Counted from the stretch's first letter, positions 1-6,760 are shown. The stretch is DNA of 7,899 nucleotides from an uncultured Ruminococcus sp. (GCA_902803255.1 CADCPG010000145.1:1-7899), one strand, 5' to 3'. Notes: generated by a model not told the origin, from the sequence alone. Program-made: numbers and translations.

Positions 1-16
1 ATTTTCTGATAAACGG

Positions 17-45
17 TTGACAACGGGAAACAAATAGAGTATAAT
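17..45 (+). promoter_or_regulatory. Sigma-70 promoter of the lysR gene
   Basis: TTGACA at 17-22 and TATAAT at 40-45 match the housekeeping sigma consensus perfectly, with the ideal 17-bp spacer. Transcription would start near 52, giving a leader of about 77 nt before the GTG start at 129. A promoter this strong in front of a regulator suggests that expression is held down by a repressor; see the palindrome at 44-68. Confidence 0.85.
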
Positions 46-68
46 TACATACCAATAAGGTAGGTAAT
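44..68. promoter_or_regulatory. 25-bp palindromic operator over the lysR start site
   Basis: The arms ATTACATACC (44-53) and GGTAGGTAAT (59-68) are complementary at 9 of 10 positions around an AATAA centre. The element begins inside the -10 box and covers the inferred +1, a typical repressor position. The ACC...GGT core flanked by A/T resembles, from memory, sites of Rrf2-family regulators of cysteine and Fe-S metabolism such as CymR in Firmicutes. That assignment is inference. Autoregulation by the LysR protein is the alternative, but no clear T-N11-A LysR signature is seen here. Confidence 0.6.
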
Positions 69-78
69 AAAGGCGGCC

Positions 79-116
79 TCCGGCACAGGGGGCGTGTCAA
101 GATCCATCCTGCCGGA
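79..116 (+). other. Leader inverted repeat before the lysR start
   Basis: TCCGGCA (79-85) and TGCCGGA (110-116) are perfect 7-bp complements with a 24-nt loop in the lysR leader. The right arm ends one base before the GGGGG ribosome-binding stretch (118-122). GGGGGCGTG occurs twice, at 88-96 and 118-126. Folding could place the lysR ribosome site next to a helix. Function is unproven. Confidence 0.35.
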
Positions 117-128
117 CGGGGGCGTGAA

Positions 129-1034
129 GTGAATATCACACAGCTGAAATACGTACTTGAAGTCGCGGGCTCTCCGTCGATGCGCGAGGCATCGACGAAA
201 CTGTTCGTCACGCAGCCCGCCCTCTCTGCGAGCATACGCGAACTCGAGGACGAACTCGGGATAGTCATCTTCGAGCGTACCAACAAAGGGATCACGCTGA
301 CTGACGACGGACGCGAGTTCATCACTTACGCGAAGAAGGCGGTAGGTCAGTACATGATCCTCGAAGACCGCTATATGTCACGCGGCGGCGGTAAGGAGAA
401 GTTCTCGGTCTCTGCGCAGCACTATAATTTCGCCATCAGGGCCTTTACAGCTCTTATAAAAAAAACTGCTCCCGGCAGATACGATTTTTCGTTCCGCGAG
501 ACCAAGACGAAGGAAGTGCTCGACGACGTCGCTGACCTGCGGAGCGAGGTCGGGATCATATCATTCTCCGGCTCGAACGAAGGTCTCTTAAAAAAGCTCT
601 TCCGCGACCTTCAGCTCGAATTCGTGCCGCTGATGAAAAGAGACACCTACATCTATGTCTGGAAGGATCATCCGCTCGCCGGTGAAAAGATGCTGTCCCT
701 CGACGATATGAAAGGGTGGCCGTGCGTCTCTTTCGACCAGAGCGGCGACGGCAACTTTTACATCACCGAGGAGGCGATGGCCGACTATCCCTTCGACCGG
801 ACGATAAGGTCGGGCGACAGAGCGACGACTATGGAGATCATAGCCGAGCTCGGAGGGTATTCGGTCGGTTCGGGGATGCTGGCGGAGAAAGGGTCCGTTC
901 TCAGCGGGATGACAGCGATCAAGATGAAGGAGGAGGACCCTCTGACGATAGGCTACATAACGAGAGTCGGCCGCGCGCTCTCTCACTACGGAGAGGAATA
1001 CGTAAAGGAACTGCTGAGATTCAGGGAGCTTTAG
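129..1034 (+). CDS. LysR-type transcriptional regulator, probably of sulfur metabolism
   Basis: This is a 301-residue protein, the normal length for the LysR family. The N-terminal winged helix-turn-helix spans about residues 3-60, with the recognition segment around LFVTQPALSASIRELE (25-40) and the usual wing FERTNKGITLTDDG (48-61). A linker helix (about 62-88) leads into a periplasmic-binding-protein-like effector domain (about 91-300) beginning FSVSAQHYNFAIRAF. It would act in the cytoplasm as a tetrameric regulator responding to a small molecule. The start is GTG at 129, with GGGGG (118-122) six bases upstream; the HTH begins immediately, so no upstream start is needed. It precedes metY and cysK on the same strand, so control of sulfide assimilation, as with CysB or CysL type regulators, is a reasonable inference. 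The effector cannot be read from the sequence. There is no clear terminator after it, so read-through into metY is possible. Confidence 0.9.
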   Translation: MNITQLKYVLEVAGSPSMREASTKLFVTQPALSASIRELEDELGIVIFERTNKGITLTDDGREFITYAKKAVGQYMILEDRYMSRGGGKEKFSVSAQHYNFAIRAFTALIKKTAPGRYDFSFRETKTKEVLDDVADLRSEVGIISFSGSNEGLLKKLFRDLQLEFVPLMKRDTYIYVWKDHPLAGEKMLSLDDMKGWPCVSFDQSGDGNFYITEEAMADYPFDRTIRSGDRATTMEIIAELGGYSVGSGMLAEKGSVLSGMTAIKMKEEDPLTIGYITRVGRALSHYGEEYVKELLRFREL

Positions 1035-1047
1035 ACGCGGCCTGCCC

Positions 1048-1077
1048 GCGATAACCTCCCCTTATCGCTGACAATAA
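1048..1077. promoter_or_regulatory. Hairpin and TTAT-N8-ATAA dyad upstream of metY
   Basis: GCGATAA (1048-1054) and TTATCGC (1062-1068) form a perfect 7-bp stem with a CCTCCCC loop. No U-run follows, so it is a poor terminator. The right arm overlaps a second dyad, TTAT (1062-1065) and ATAA (1074-1077), centred about 54 bp before the inferred metY start. That is a plausible position for a LysR-type activator site. Both readings are inference from geometry. Confidence 0.4.
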
Positions 1078-1088
1078 GACCTGCCGAA

Positions 1089-1117
1089 TTTACAAACCGG
1101 CCGCCCGGTGATATAAT
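1089..1117 (+). promoter_or_regulatory. Sigma-70 promoter of the metY-cysK-ECF unit
   Basis: TTTACA (1089-1094) and a perfect TATAAT (1112-1117) are separated by 17 bp, and transcription should start near 1124. The single mismatch is in the -35 box, which leaves room for activation by a factor bound just upstream. The next promoter-like sequence on this strand that I can support is at 4304, so this one likely serves the three genes up to the terminator at 4275-4302. Confidence 0.8.
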
Positions 1118-1152
1118 AATGCCATCGAAAACGAAGGAGGCTCGAACATCCC

Positions 1153-2436
1153 GTGAGCAACTATAAATTCGAAACGCTTCAGCTCCATGTCGGACAGGAA
1201 CAGGCCGACCCGGCTACCGACTCCCGAGCGGTGCCGATCTACCAGACGACATCATATGTATTTCACAACAGCAGACACGCCGCCGACCGCTTCGGGCTCG
1301 CCGACGCCGGCAATATCTACGGCCGGCTGACGAATTCCACGCAGGAAGTGCTCGAGAAGAGGATAGCCGCTCTTGAAGGTGGCAGCGCGGCTCTGGCGCT
1401 CGCTTCTGGCGCGGCGGCGATCACGTACACCGTAGAGGCGCTCGCAGCCGGAGGGGGCCATATCGTCGCTCAGAAGACGATTTACGGCGGCACATTCAAC
1501 CTGCTGGCGCACACCCTTCCGCAGTACGGGATCAGGACGACCTTCGTCAATATCCACGACCTCGCCGAGGTCGAGGCCGCGATCGAAGACGACACCCGCG
1601 CGGTATTCCTCGAGACGCTCGGCAATCCAAACAGCGACATCCCCGACATCGACGCCGTCGCGAAGATAGCTCACAGCCGCGGCATACCGGTTGTGATCGA
1701 CAACACCTTCGGAACACCGTACCTCATCCGCCCGATCGAACACGGGGCGGACATCGTCGTGCATTCCGCCACCAAGTTCATCGGCGGCCACGGTACGACG
1801 CTCGGCGGCATCATAGTCGACTCCGGACGGTTCGACTGGAAGGCGAGTAGAAAATATCCTAACATAGCTGAGCCGAACCCCAGCTATCACGGCGTATCCT
1901 TCTGCGACGCCGCGGGGCCTGCCGCCTTCGTCACCTACATCAGGGCAATTCTGCTGCGTGACACCGGAGCTTCGATCTCGCCGTTCAACGCCTTCCTGCT
2001 CCTGCAGGGCGTCGAGACGCTGTCGCTGCGGCTCGACCGGCACGCCGAGAACACGAAAAAGGTCGTAAGCTACCTTGCGGGACATCCGCTTGTTGAAAAG
2101 GTGAATCACCCGTCGCTGCCGGGCCATCCCGACCGGGCGCTCTACGAAAAGTACTTCCCGCGTGGCGGTGCGTCGATCTTCACGTTCGACATAAAAGGGG
2201 GGCAGGCCGAGGCCTGGAAGTTCATCGACAGCCTGAAGATATTCTCGCTGCTCGCGAACGTCGCCGACGTAAAGAGCCTCGTTATCCATCCGGCGTCGAC
2301 TACCCACTCTCAGCTGTCGGAGAAGGAACTGCTGGATCAGGGGATAAATCCGAATACGATCAGGCTCTCGATCGGGACGGAACACATCGACGACATCATC
2401 GCCGACCTCGAAGCGGGTTTTGCCGCGATAGGCTGA
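1153..2436 (+). CDS. metY: O-acetylhomoserine sulfhydrylase (MetY)
   Basis: A 427-residue PLP-dependent enzyme of the Cys/Met metabolism family, which joins O-acetylhomoserine with sulfide to give homocysteine plus acetate in the cytoplasm, feeding methionine synthesis. Visible family landmarks are IYGR (55-58), the PLP-contacting ASGAAA (84-89), Tyr111 in TIYGGTFNLL, the cofactor-binding Asp183 in VVIDNTFGTPY, the Schiff-base Lys208 in HSATKFIGGHG, and the carboxylate-binding Arg404 in IRLSIGTEH. The length and the insertion after about residue 225 (KYPNIAEPNPSYHG) fit MetY rather than the shorter cystathionine gamma-synthases of about 380-400 residues. The start is GTG at 1153, with AAGGAGG at 1134-1140; the 12-base gap is a little long, but no better in-frame start exists. 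Some relatives also use O-acetylserine, so dual activity is possible. Confidence 0.95.
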   Translation: MSNYKFETLQLHVGQEQADPATDSRAVPIYQTTSYVFHNSRHAADRFGLADAGNIYGRLTNSTQEVLEKRIAALEGGSAALALASGAAAITYTVEALAAGGGHIVAQKTIYGGTFNLLAHTLPQYGIRTTFVNIHDLAEVEAAIEDDTRAVFLETLGNPNSDIPDIDAVAKIAHSRGIPVVIDNTFGTPYLIRPIEHGADIVVHSATKFIGGHGTTLGGIIVDSGRFDWKASRKYPNIAEPNPSYHGVSFCDAAGPAAFVTYIRAILLRDTGASISPFNAFLLLQGVETLSLRLDRHAENTKKVVSYLAGHPLVEKVNHPSLPGHPDRALYEKYFPRGGASIFTFDIKGGQAEAWKFIDSLKIFSLLANVADVKSLVIHPASTTHSQLSEKELLDQGINPNTIRLSIGTEHIDDIIADLEAGFAAIG

Positions 2437-2672
2437 GCGCGGAGGCATGAAAATGAGTATGCTCCCGCGCCGGCGATGTATTCACGCGGCGGGGCGCCGG
2501 TAAGGTCATAGCGCGCGAAATACCGGACCAACTAAATGACCGCCGATCCCCGGATGAATCCGGGAAGACATGCAGGCCCCCCGTTCGCTAGTCGTCATTA
2601 CGGAAACTTTTCATCACAGTCCGAACCGGATGTCAACAAGGAACAATAATTCTTTTGAAAGGAAAAATCATC
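2437..2672 (+). other. Structured intergenic region between metY and cysK
   Basis: This 236-bp gap has no convincing promoter. It carries a tiny ORF (2453-2503) and several inverted repeats: GCGCGG/CCGCGC (2437-2442 and 2465-2470); CCGGCG/CGCCGG (2470-2475 and 2495-2500); CCGGTA/TACCGG (2497-2502 and 2521-2526); AATGAC/GTCATT (2535-2540 and 2594-2599). The last pair encloses a compact CCCGGA-TGAA-TCCGGG hairpin (2549-2564). The second and third stems share bases and cannot form together. I recognise no T-box, SAM riboswitch or other known family and no U-run terminator. It may be a processed or regulated leader of cysK. Confidence 0.4.
2453..2503 (+). CDS. Possible 16-residue leader peptide before cysK
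   Basis: GGAGG at 2441-2445 lies seven bases before ATG 2453, which opens a 16-codon frame ending TAA at 2501-2503. An in-frame ATG at 2447 is too close to the ribosome site. The peptide is MSMLPRRRCIHAAGRR, with an Arg run followed by a Cys codon and a basic end. Its stop codon lies at the junction of two mutually exclusive stems, as expected if translation affected folding of the downstream RNA. Cysteine-sensing leader peptides ahead of sulfur genes are known in actinobacteria, but those carry several Cys codons and this has only one. It could be chance. Confidence 0.25.
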   Translation: MSMLPRRRCIHAAGRR

Positions 2673-3602
<930 letters not shown>

Positions 3603-3613
3603 GAGCACCGGCC

Positions 3614-3666
3614 GAGCATCCGGAATCCGGAATACCCCGGGTGCCGGATGTTCTCATCATCTGAGA
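3614..3666 (+). other. Tandem hairpins between cysK and the ECF gene
   Basis: GAGCATCCGG (3614-3623) pairs with CCGGATGTTC (3644-3653) over 10 bp with one G-U. After one mismatch, ATCCGG (3625-3630) continues pairing with CCGGGT (3637-3642), so 16 pairs form one long stem. A second small hairpin, TCTCA (3652-3656) with TGAGA (3662-3666), follows directly. No U-tract follows, so complete termination is unlikely. A role in mRNA stability, partial attenuation or restricting translation of the next gene fits better. The second hairpin lies over the weak ribosome site of the downstream ATG at 3679. Confidence 0.55.
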
Positions 3667-3678
3667 AGCGATAAGAAA

Positions 3679-4218
3679 ATGAAGATCAACGGTAATCTCA
3701 AAAAACTCGCCTCCGCGGCAGTCATGACGGCGCTGATCTGCGTACTGACGGCTGCCGTAAGGATACCGTCACCCGTGAACGGATATCTGAATCTCGGCGA
3801 CAGCGCCGTGCTGTTCGCCGGATGGTTCCTCGGCCCGCTTTACGGTGCGGCCGCTGCCGGCATCGGTTCGGCGTTCGCGGATCTGCTGGCGGGCTGGCCG
3901 GTCTACATACCCGGGACTGCCGTCATCAAGGCGCTGATGGCCGTGACCGTCGCTCTGGTGAGGTCTTTTCCGCGGGAAAGAGGCCGGAAAGGCAGCCGCG
4001 CAGGGCTCATTGCGGGATCCGCCGCCGCGGAGGCGATCATGGTCTCAGGATATCTGACTTATGAGGCGGCGTTCATGGGAGAAGGCTTCGCGGCGGCCCT
4101 GTCAGGAGTCCCCGGGAACGCTTTGCAGGGGGCCGTCGGTATAGCCGGTGCGCTGCTGCTCACCGCAGCCGCGGAGCGCACCGGAGCCGTCAGGCCGTTC
4201 GGCGGGACCGGCCGCTGA
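3679..4218 (+). CDS. ECF transporter S component (substrate-binding membrane protein)
   Basis: A 179-residue, very hydrophobic protein of the size and pattern of ECF transporter S components, close in feel to the riboflavin/vitamin-type family (Pfam ECF_ribofla_trS). About six membrane helices can be drawn: roughly 8-27, 40-56, 57-71, 78-95, 107-127 and 145-165. The stretch YLNLGDSAVLFAGWFLGPLYG (36-56, shown in part) and the following GIGSAFADLLAGWPVYIPGT are characteristic. The first helix has the Ala-rich face (ASAAVMTAL) that S components use to dock on the T subunit. No EcfA or EcfT gene lies in the window, so it presumably shares a module encoded elsewhere. The ribosome site is weak (GAGAAG near 3663-3668). 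The substrate is unknown; position behind metY-cysK suggests a sulfur compound, amino acid or cofactor precursor, by inference only. Confidence 0.85.
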   Translation: MKINGNLKKLASAAVMTALICVLTAAVRIPSPVNGYLNLGDSAVLFAGWFLGPLYGAAAAGIGSAFADLLAGWPVYIPGTAVIKALMAVTVALVRSFPRERGRKGSRAGLIAGSAAAEAIMVSGYLTYEAAFMGEGFAAALSGVPGNALQGAVGIAGALLLTAAAERTGAVRPFGGTGR

Positions 4219-4274
4219 CGCCGGCTCGGGGTACGGTGACGGTGAGACGGAGGCCGTGCAAAACCGAAAATCAT

Positions 4275-4302
4275 GCCCGAAACGCGCAGTTTCGGGCTTT
4301 TT
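4275..4302 (+). terminator. Intrinsic terminator after the ECF gene
   Basis: GCCCGAAAC (4275-4283) and GTTTCGGGC (4289-4297) form a perfect 9-bp stem with a GCGCA loop, followed at once by TTTTT (4298-4302). This is a textbook Rho-independent terminator, 56 bp after the ECF stop codon. It cleanly separates the sulfur-assimilation unit from the sulfatase unit. Confidence 0.92.
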
Positions 4303-4303
4303 G

Positions 4304-4332
4304 TTGAATTATTCCGGGAAACGCGGTATAAT
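4304..4332 (+). promoter_or_regulatory. Sigma-70 promoter of the sulfatase-SGNH cassette
   Basis: TTGAAT (4304-4309) and a perfect TATAAT (4327-4332) with a 17-bp spacer. The -35 box begins two bases after the U-run of the preceding terminator. Transcription should start near 4339, leaving a short leader of about 36 nt. The spacer contains CCGGGAAACGCG (4314-4325), which recurs upstream of the minus-strand SGNH gene at 7657-7668, a possible shared regulatory word. Confidence 0.8.
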
Positions 4333-4374
4333 ATATCAAATACGCTTATCAGATCGAAACTACAGTGAGGTACC

Positions 4375-5883
4375 GTGTCAATGAGCAGAATCGGAAACAG
4401 GAGCGGAGCGGGGCGGCCGAACGTGCTGGTCATCGTGACAGACGATCAGCGTGCCGGGTGCATACACGCCCTGGGCAACGGCGACATAAAGACGCCGAAT
4501 CTCGACGCTCTCGTCGGGCGCGGGACGTCCTTCACCCGGGCGCATATCCCGGGAGGGTCGGTCTCGGCAGTCTGCATGCCCAGCAGGGCGATGATCAACT
4601 CCGGGCGCTTCCTCTACAGCCTTGAGGGAGAGGGGCAGAACATCCCTCCCGAGCACACGACGCTCGGCGAGTGCTTCAGGGCGGCCGGATACCGCACGTG
4701 CGGCATCGGAAAGTGGCATAACGGGCCGGCTTCGTACACCCGCTCCTTCACCGACGGGGCCGATATATTCTTCGGCGGCATGTGGGACCACTGGAACGTC
4801 CCGGTGTGCGACTTCAGGCCTGACGGCGGATACGAAAACTATATCCGCTTCACCGACAACTTCACCGCCGCCAACAGCGCGCCTCCGGTGCGGGCCGACC
4901 GCATACACGCCGGGGTGCATTCCACCGACCTCTTCTCGGCAGACGCGACCGACTTCATAAAGAATTACGACGGCGACTCACCTTTCTTTATTTACCTCGC
5001 GTACATGGCGCCGCACGACCCGCGCACGATGCCGGAAGAGTTCCGCACGATGTACGATCCGGAAAAGATACCGCTTCCCGACAACTTCCTCGAGATGCCG
5101 GCCGTCAACTGCGGCTGGTGCGGCAGCGGACGCGACGACAACCTCGCCGAATATCCCCGCAGGCCCGAGAGCATAAAGCGTCACATCGCCGACTACTACG
5201 GCATGATCAGCCATCTCGACTTCCGCATCGGGCAGATCTTCGACGCCCTGAAGGAAAGGGGATTCTGGGATAATACGATCGTGGTGTTCATGGGCGACAA
5301 CGGGCTGGCCGTCGGCAACCACGGGCTGATGGGCAAGCAGAGCATTTACGAGCACAGCGTGGCCGTCCCGCTCGTCATAGCGGGGCCCGGCGTGCCGGAG
5401 GGGCGGAGGAACGACAGCCTCTGCTACCTGCTCGACGTCTATCCCACTCTCTGCGATCTGTGCGGGCTCGACATCCCGGAATCGGTCGAGGGCATAAGCC
5501 TCGTCCCGACGATGCTGAACCCGGAGGTCGGACACCGCGAAACGCTGTATTTCGCCTTCCAGGGCAGGATCCGCGGCGTCACCGACGGCCGCTGGAAGCT
5601 CATCGAATACCGCACCGAGGATCTGAAGCTCACCCAGCTCTTCGACCTGAAGACCGACCCGTCTGAGAAGATCAACTGGTTCGACTTCCCCGGCAGGGAG
5701 CAGATCACAGCAGAGCTCCGCGAGCTGCTGCTTGAATACCGCAAGTCGACCGGCGACGAGAACAGCAAATACGGAAAGATCTTCTGGGAACAGTACGACA
5801 GATACGCCGCGGCCGAGGTGAAAAACCCCTATAAGCCGTCGGGCAGGGACATCATGCGCCGCATGGCGATAAATGTCAAATAA
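4375..5883 (+). CDS. Formylglycine-dependent sulfatase (type I)
   Basis: A 502-residue member of the alkaline-phosphatase superfamily that hydrolyses sulfate esters. The N-terminal metal site is VLVIVTDDQRAG with Asp23-Asp24. The signature VCMPSRAMINSGR (66-78) carries Cys67, which is oxidised to formylglycine, with Pro69 and Arg71; the usual TG near the end is SG. GIGKWHNG (110-117) supplies the Lys and His of the sulfate pocket. APHDP, and later FMGDNGLAVGNHGLMGKQ, supply further metal and pocket residues. No signal peptide or lipobox is seen, so it should be cytoplasmic and act on imported material. A Cys-type enzyme in an anaerobe needs the radical-SAM maturase anSME, which is not in the window. 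Substrate is not readable; sulfated glycan fragments or small sulfate esters are candidates. The start is uncertain: GTG 4375 is 4 bases after GTGAGG and ATG 4381 is 10 bases after it. Confidence 0.93.
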   Translation: MSMSRIGNRSGAGRPNVLVIVTDDQRAGCIHALGNGDIKTPNLDALVGRGTSFTRAHIPGGSVSAVCMPSRAMINSGRFLYSLEGEGQNIPPEHTTLGECFRAAGYRTCGIGKWHNGPASYTRSFTDGADIFFGGMWDHWNVPVCDFRPDGGYENYIRFTDNFTAANSAPPVRADRIHAGVHSTDLFSADATDFIKNYDGDSPFFIYLAYMAPHDPRTMPEEFRTMYDPEKIPLPDNFLEMPAVNCGWCGSGRDDNLAEYPRRPESIKRHIADYYGMISHLDFRIGQIFDALKERGFWDNTIVVFMGDNGLAVGNHGLMGKQSIYEHSVAVPLVIAGPGVPEGRRNDSLCYLLDVYPTLCDLCGLDIPESVEGISLVPTMLNPEVGHRETLYFAFQGRIRGVTDGRWKLIEYRTEDLKLTQLFDLKTDPSEKINWFDFPGREQITAELRELLLEYRKSTGDENSKYGKIFWEQYDRYAAAEVKNPYKPSGRDIMRRMAINVK

Positions 5884-5886
5884 AAA

Positions 5887-5906
5887 GCCTTCGCATGACG
5901 GAAGGC
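5887..5906 (+). other. Small hairpin between sulfatase and SGNH genes
   Basis: GCCTTC (5887-5892) and GAAGGC (5901-5906) form a 6-bp stem with an 8-nt loop three bases after the sulfatase stop. No T-run follows. With a good ribosome site for the next gene (GAGGTGA, 5923-5929), the two genes are probably co-transcribed, and the hairpin may tune relative expression. Confidence 0.4.
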
Positions 5907-5935
5907 ACGAAATAACATGAATGAGGTGACAGACC

Positions 5936-6760
5936 ATGTTCAGGATCGACTATGAAGCACTCACCGATCCGTCGGAGCAGCCGCTCGACCGGATCCCCGA
6001 AGACGGAGGGTACTGCGCGATATTCAGAAGGATCGCGTGCGTCGGCGACTCGCTCTCCTCAGGCGAGTTCGAGACCAAGATCGAAGGCGAGAAGACGAGA
6101 TACACCGACATGTTCGAGTATTCCTGGGGACAGTTCATCGCGCGGAGATGCGGCTCGCACGTGAGCAACTTCTCGAGAGGCGGGATGTCGGCCTACGAAT
6201 ACTGCAACGGATTCGCCGAGACGAAGGGCTTTTTCGCCCCCGAACTCGCCGCGCAGGCGTATATCATCGCGCTGGGATGCAACGATACCCGCAGCACGTC
6301 GAGACCGATGGGGGGCGTCGGCGACATCTGCGACGAAGACCCGGAGAAGAACGCCGACAGCTTCGCAGGCTGGTACGGGCGCATCGTCCAGCGCTACAGG
6401 GAGATCTCGCCCGACGCCAAATTCTTCTTCATGACCATGCTGCGCGACGACCGTCCCGATACCCAGAAGAGAGTCGCTGCCCAGTCGCAGATCATGCGCG
6501 ACATGGCGGAGCACTTCACGAACTCATACGTCATCGATATGGAGAAATACGGCCCTGTCAACGACGCAAACTTCCGGAAGACATTCTTCCTGCACGGGCA
6601 TATGAACCCGTGGGGATATCTGTTCTTCGGCAAGCTCACCGCGGCCTACATCGACTGGATAGTGAGGCACAATATGGACGACTTCAAGAGAGTGGGGTAT
6701 ATCGGTACGCCTCTCGCCGACAGCGAACTGACAAAGCGCTACGGGAACGGCTGGAGCTGA
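5936..6760 (+). CDS. SGNH-family hydrolase with atypical His block
   Basis: A 274-residue hydrolase. Block I is CVGDSLSSGE with nucleophile Ser39; block II is SNFSRGGMSAYEY with Gly82/83; block III is ALGCNDTR with Gly114, Asn116 and Asp117. Block V is LHGHMNPWGY, where His222 aligns with the catalytic His, but the Asp normally three residues before it is Leu219. The following DWIVRHNMDDFKRVGYIGT resembles, from memory, an uncharacterised SGNH group common in clostridia whose members also read GHxNPxGY. Such enzymes remove acyl groups, often acetyl, from sugars or lipids. No signal peptide is visible. ATG 5936 is well placed nine bases after GAGG. The 52-bp gap to the sulfatase and same strand indicate an operon and a shared substrate that is both sulfated and acylated (inference). 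A dyad without the Asp, or non-esterase activity, remains possible. Confidence 0.82.
   Translation: MFRIDYEALTDPSEQPLDRIPEDGGYCAIFRRIACVGDSLSSGEFETKIEGEKTRYTDMFEYSWGQFIARRCGSHVSNFSRGGMSAYEYCNGFAETKGFFAPELAAQAYIIALGCNDTRSTSRPMGGVGDICDEDPEKNADSFAGWYGRIVQRYREISPDAKFFFMTMLRDDRPDTQKRVAAQSQIMRDMAEHFTNSYVIDMEKYGPVNDANFRKTFFLHGHMNPWGYLFFGKLTAAYIDWIVRHNMDDFKRVGYIGTPLADSELTKRYGNGWS

Noticed and set aside
1252..2448. 398-codon open frame on the minus strand opposite metY
   Set aside because: It is antisense to a gene with complete PLP-enzyme motifs, rich in Arg, Asp and Val, and shows no recognisable domain. It is a by-product of GC-biased third positions.
2622..2650. Separate cysK promoter using AATAAT at 2645-2650
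   Set aside because: No acceptable -35 at 16-18 bp, and the start would fall inside the ribosome site.
2655..2672. TTG start adding MKGKII to CysK
   Set aside because: ATG 2673 has a properly spaced GAAAGGA, and homologues typically begin shortly before the IGKTPL motif.
2437..2672. T-box or SAM riboswitch before cysK
   Set aside because: No T-box GGGTGGNACCGCG core, no SAM-I core, and no terminator/antiterminator pair could be found.
4978..5937. 319-codon minus-strand frame opposite the sulfatase
   Set aside because: Mirror frame of a well-supported sulfatase gene with no domain of its own; same cause.
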